The notes under the pieces: generated by a model
Database searches by the model: none
The model's input: only the letters and a program-made list of their open reading frames with translations
What the model was told of the DNA's origin: nothing
Made by a program: the position numbers and the translations under genes
Assembly: GCF_004343255.1 (NCBI RefSeq)
Contig: NZ_SMDD01000001.1
Coordinates: 372,001-436,000, forward strand
DNA: 64,000 nt
Source: Laceyella sacchari
Lineage (GTDB): Bacteria; Bacillota; Bacilli; Thermoactinomycetales; Thermoactinomycetaceae
Reading direction: 5' to 3'
Shown: positions 63,446 to 64,000 of the stretch, in pieces
Layout of the letters: every line of letters begins with the position of its first letter
How positions within the stretch are numbered: position 1 is the first letter of the stretch

Positions 63446-64000
63446 TTAAAGCGATTCCAGATTAAATTGGCGATAAATTTCTTCTAAGGATTTATCTTTG
63501 GCGCGGGCGATGATCTGTTTGCGAATGGCAAATTGCTTTTGAGAAAATGCGAAGCGTCTTTCTAATCCGACGCCAAATGCGTCAGGATAATTGGCGATCA
63601 TGGTGGGTGTAGGCTGTTCTGCAGGGTTCCATTCGTCCATGCGTTGCATGATATATTCATAGAGATGGGGATGTTCTTGAATGAGACGGTGCAGAACATA
63701 TGTGCCGTAACTGATGTGCCGGGATTCGTCTTTTTTGATCAGGCGGATGCCTTCCATCAAGCCTGGCATGAGCCCCCGCTTTTCAAGTGCTTGCTCAAAA
63801 AACCAATAACCGGTTTCCGCGCCAACGCCTTCAATCAACATGTTGTATAACACGGCAGCATCAGCGAATGCTTCGGGGGAGTCGTCAGTCAACAGCCGGT
63901 TCATGGTGCGAGTGAGGGTATTGCTATCCTGTTGGGCCGCATCTGTGTCATACAAGTAAAGCTTGGGTACGCCACGTCGATTTAGATAGGGGGTCAAATC
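63446..64000 (-). CDS. R2-like ligand-binding oxidase, C-terminal part (partial)
   Basis: The last 184 codons of an R2lox protein; the start lies beyond the window. The ferritin-like helices carry the second metal-ligand pair in DESRHISYGTYVLHRLI and the earlier glutamate in LYNMLIEGVGAETGYW. R2lox proteins (as in Geobacillus) bind a mixed Mn/Fe cofactor and a fatty-acid-like ligand, with no settled substrate. It resembles ribonucleotide reductase R2 but lacks the usual partner. A strong terminator follows. Confidence 0.85.
   Translation of the reverse strand, partial: DLTPYLNRRGVPKLYLYDTDAAQQDSNTLTRTMNRLLTDDSPEAFADAAVLYNMLIEGVGAETGYWFFEQALEKRGLMPGLMEGIRLIKKDESRHISYGTYVLHRLIQEHPHLYEYIMQRMDEWNPAEQPTPTMIANYPDAFGVGLERRFAFSQKQFAIRKQIIARAKDKSLEEIYRQFNLESL

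Noticed and set aside
1-64000. tRNA, rRNA and tmRNA genes, prophage structural genes
   Set aside because: None was recognisable on reading either strand; this is a by-eye statement and a dedicated scan could still find one.

Overview
The window looks like a chromosomal segment of a Gram-positive Bacillota (Bacilli) genome. Strong AGGAGG-type ribosome binding sites precede nearly every gene, GTG and TTG starts are common, intrinsic terminators end most units, a SAM-I (S-box) riboswitch is present, and many products belong to families typical of Bacillus relatives (HelD, AdeR next to alanine dehydrogenase, YugN, YqjF, YczE, YfmJ, R2lox). The mix suggests a thermophilic relative such as Thermoactinomycetaceae, but that is inference, since no rRNA or other marker is in the window.

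Bases 1-28,200 are mostly housekeeping and amino-acid metabolism. In order: the end of a two-component system; a DDAH-like hydrolase and a Mug-type DNA glycosylase; a DeoR regulator convergent with a methyltransferase; a sigma-54 activator divergent from proline dehydrogenase with a clear -24/-12 promoter; alanine dehydrogenase with AdeR; a hemolysin-III protein; the threonine-degradation operon kbl-tdh with a candidate cre site; a VanY-like carboxypeptidase; several transporters with a LysR regulator; an FAD enzyme; a desaturase, B3/4-domain and LysE cluster; a decayed IS701 transposase; HelD; and a DinB-family enzyme.

Bases 28,600-32,750 are an AT-rich accessory block. It holds a TPR-containing XRE regulator, a membrane-anchored unknown protein, a PP2C phosphatase, and an orphan CRISPR array of seven repeats without cas genes nearby. 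Bases 33,000-41,700 return to ordinary genes: DoxX, YugN, a CobW-type metallochaperone facing a 2Fe-2S protein with a Zur-like box, a methyltransferase, a secreted subtilase, a GH4 glycosidase, and an NhaC-superfamily transporter behind a SAM riboswitch (probably methionine uptake).

Bases 42,300-54,310 are a defence island. A Gabija pair (gajA-gajB) diverges from a two-gene operon encoding giant uncharacterised proteins of 1,012 and 1,217 residues. The second is a helicase-like ATPase. The first may end in a PIWI/RNase H-like fold, reminiscent of PIWI-RE systems. Next comes a DUF3800 gene facing a compact structured RNA that has its own promoter and a U-rich end. This operon and the RNA-DUF3800 pair are the best candidates for new biology.

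Bases 54,480-64,000 are ordinary again: YqjF, YczE, an operon of overlapping small genes ending in DoxX, a DIP1984-family protein, an MDR oxidoreductase, chorismate mutase, the PutP proline symporter, a polysaccharide deacetylase lipoprotein and the C-terminal part of an R2-like ligand-binding oxidase. A family of dispersed hairpin repeats lies between genes at about 7.7, 32.1 and 38.4 kb.
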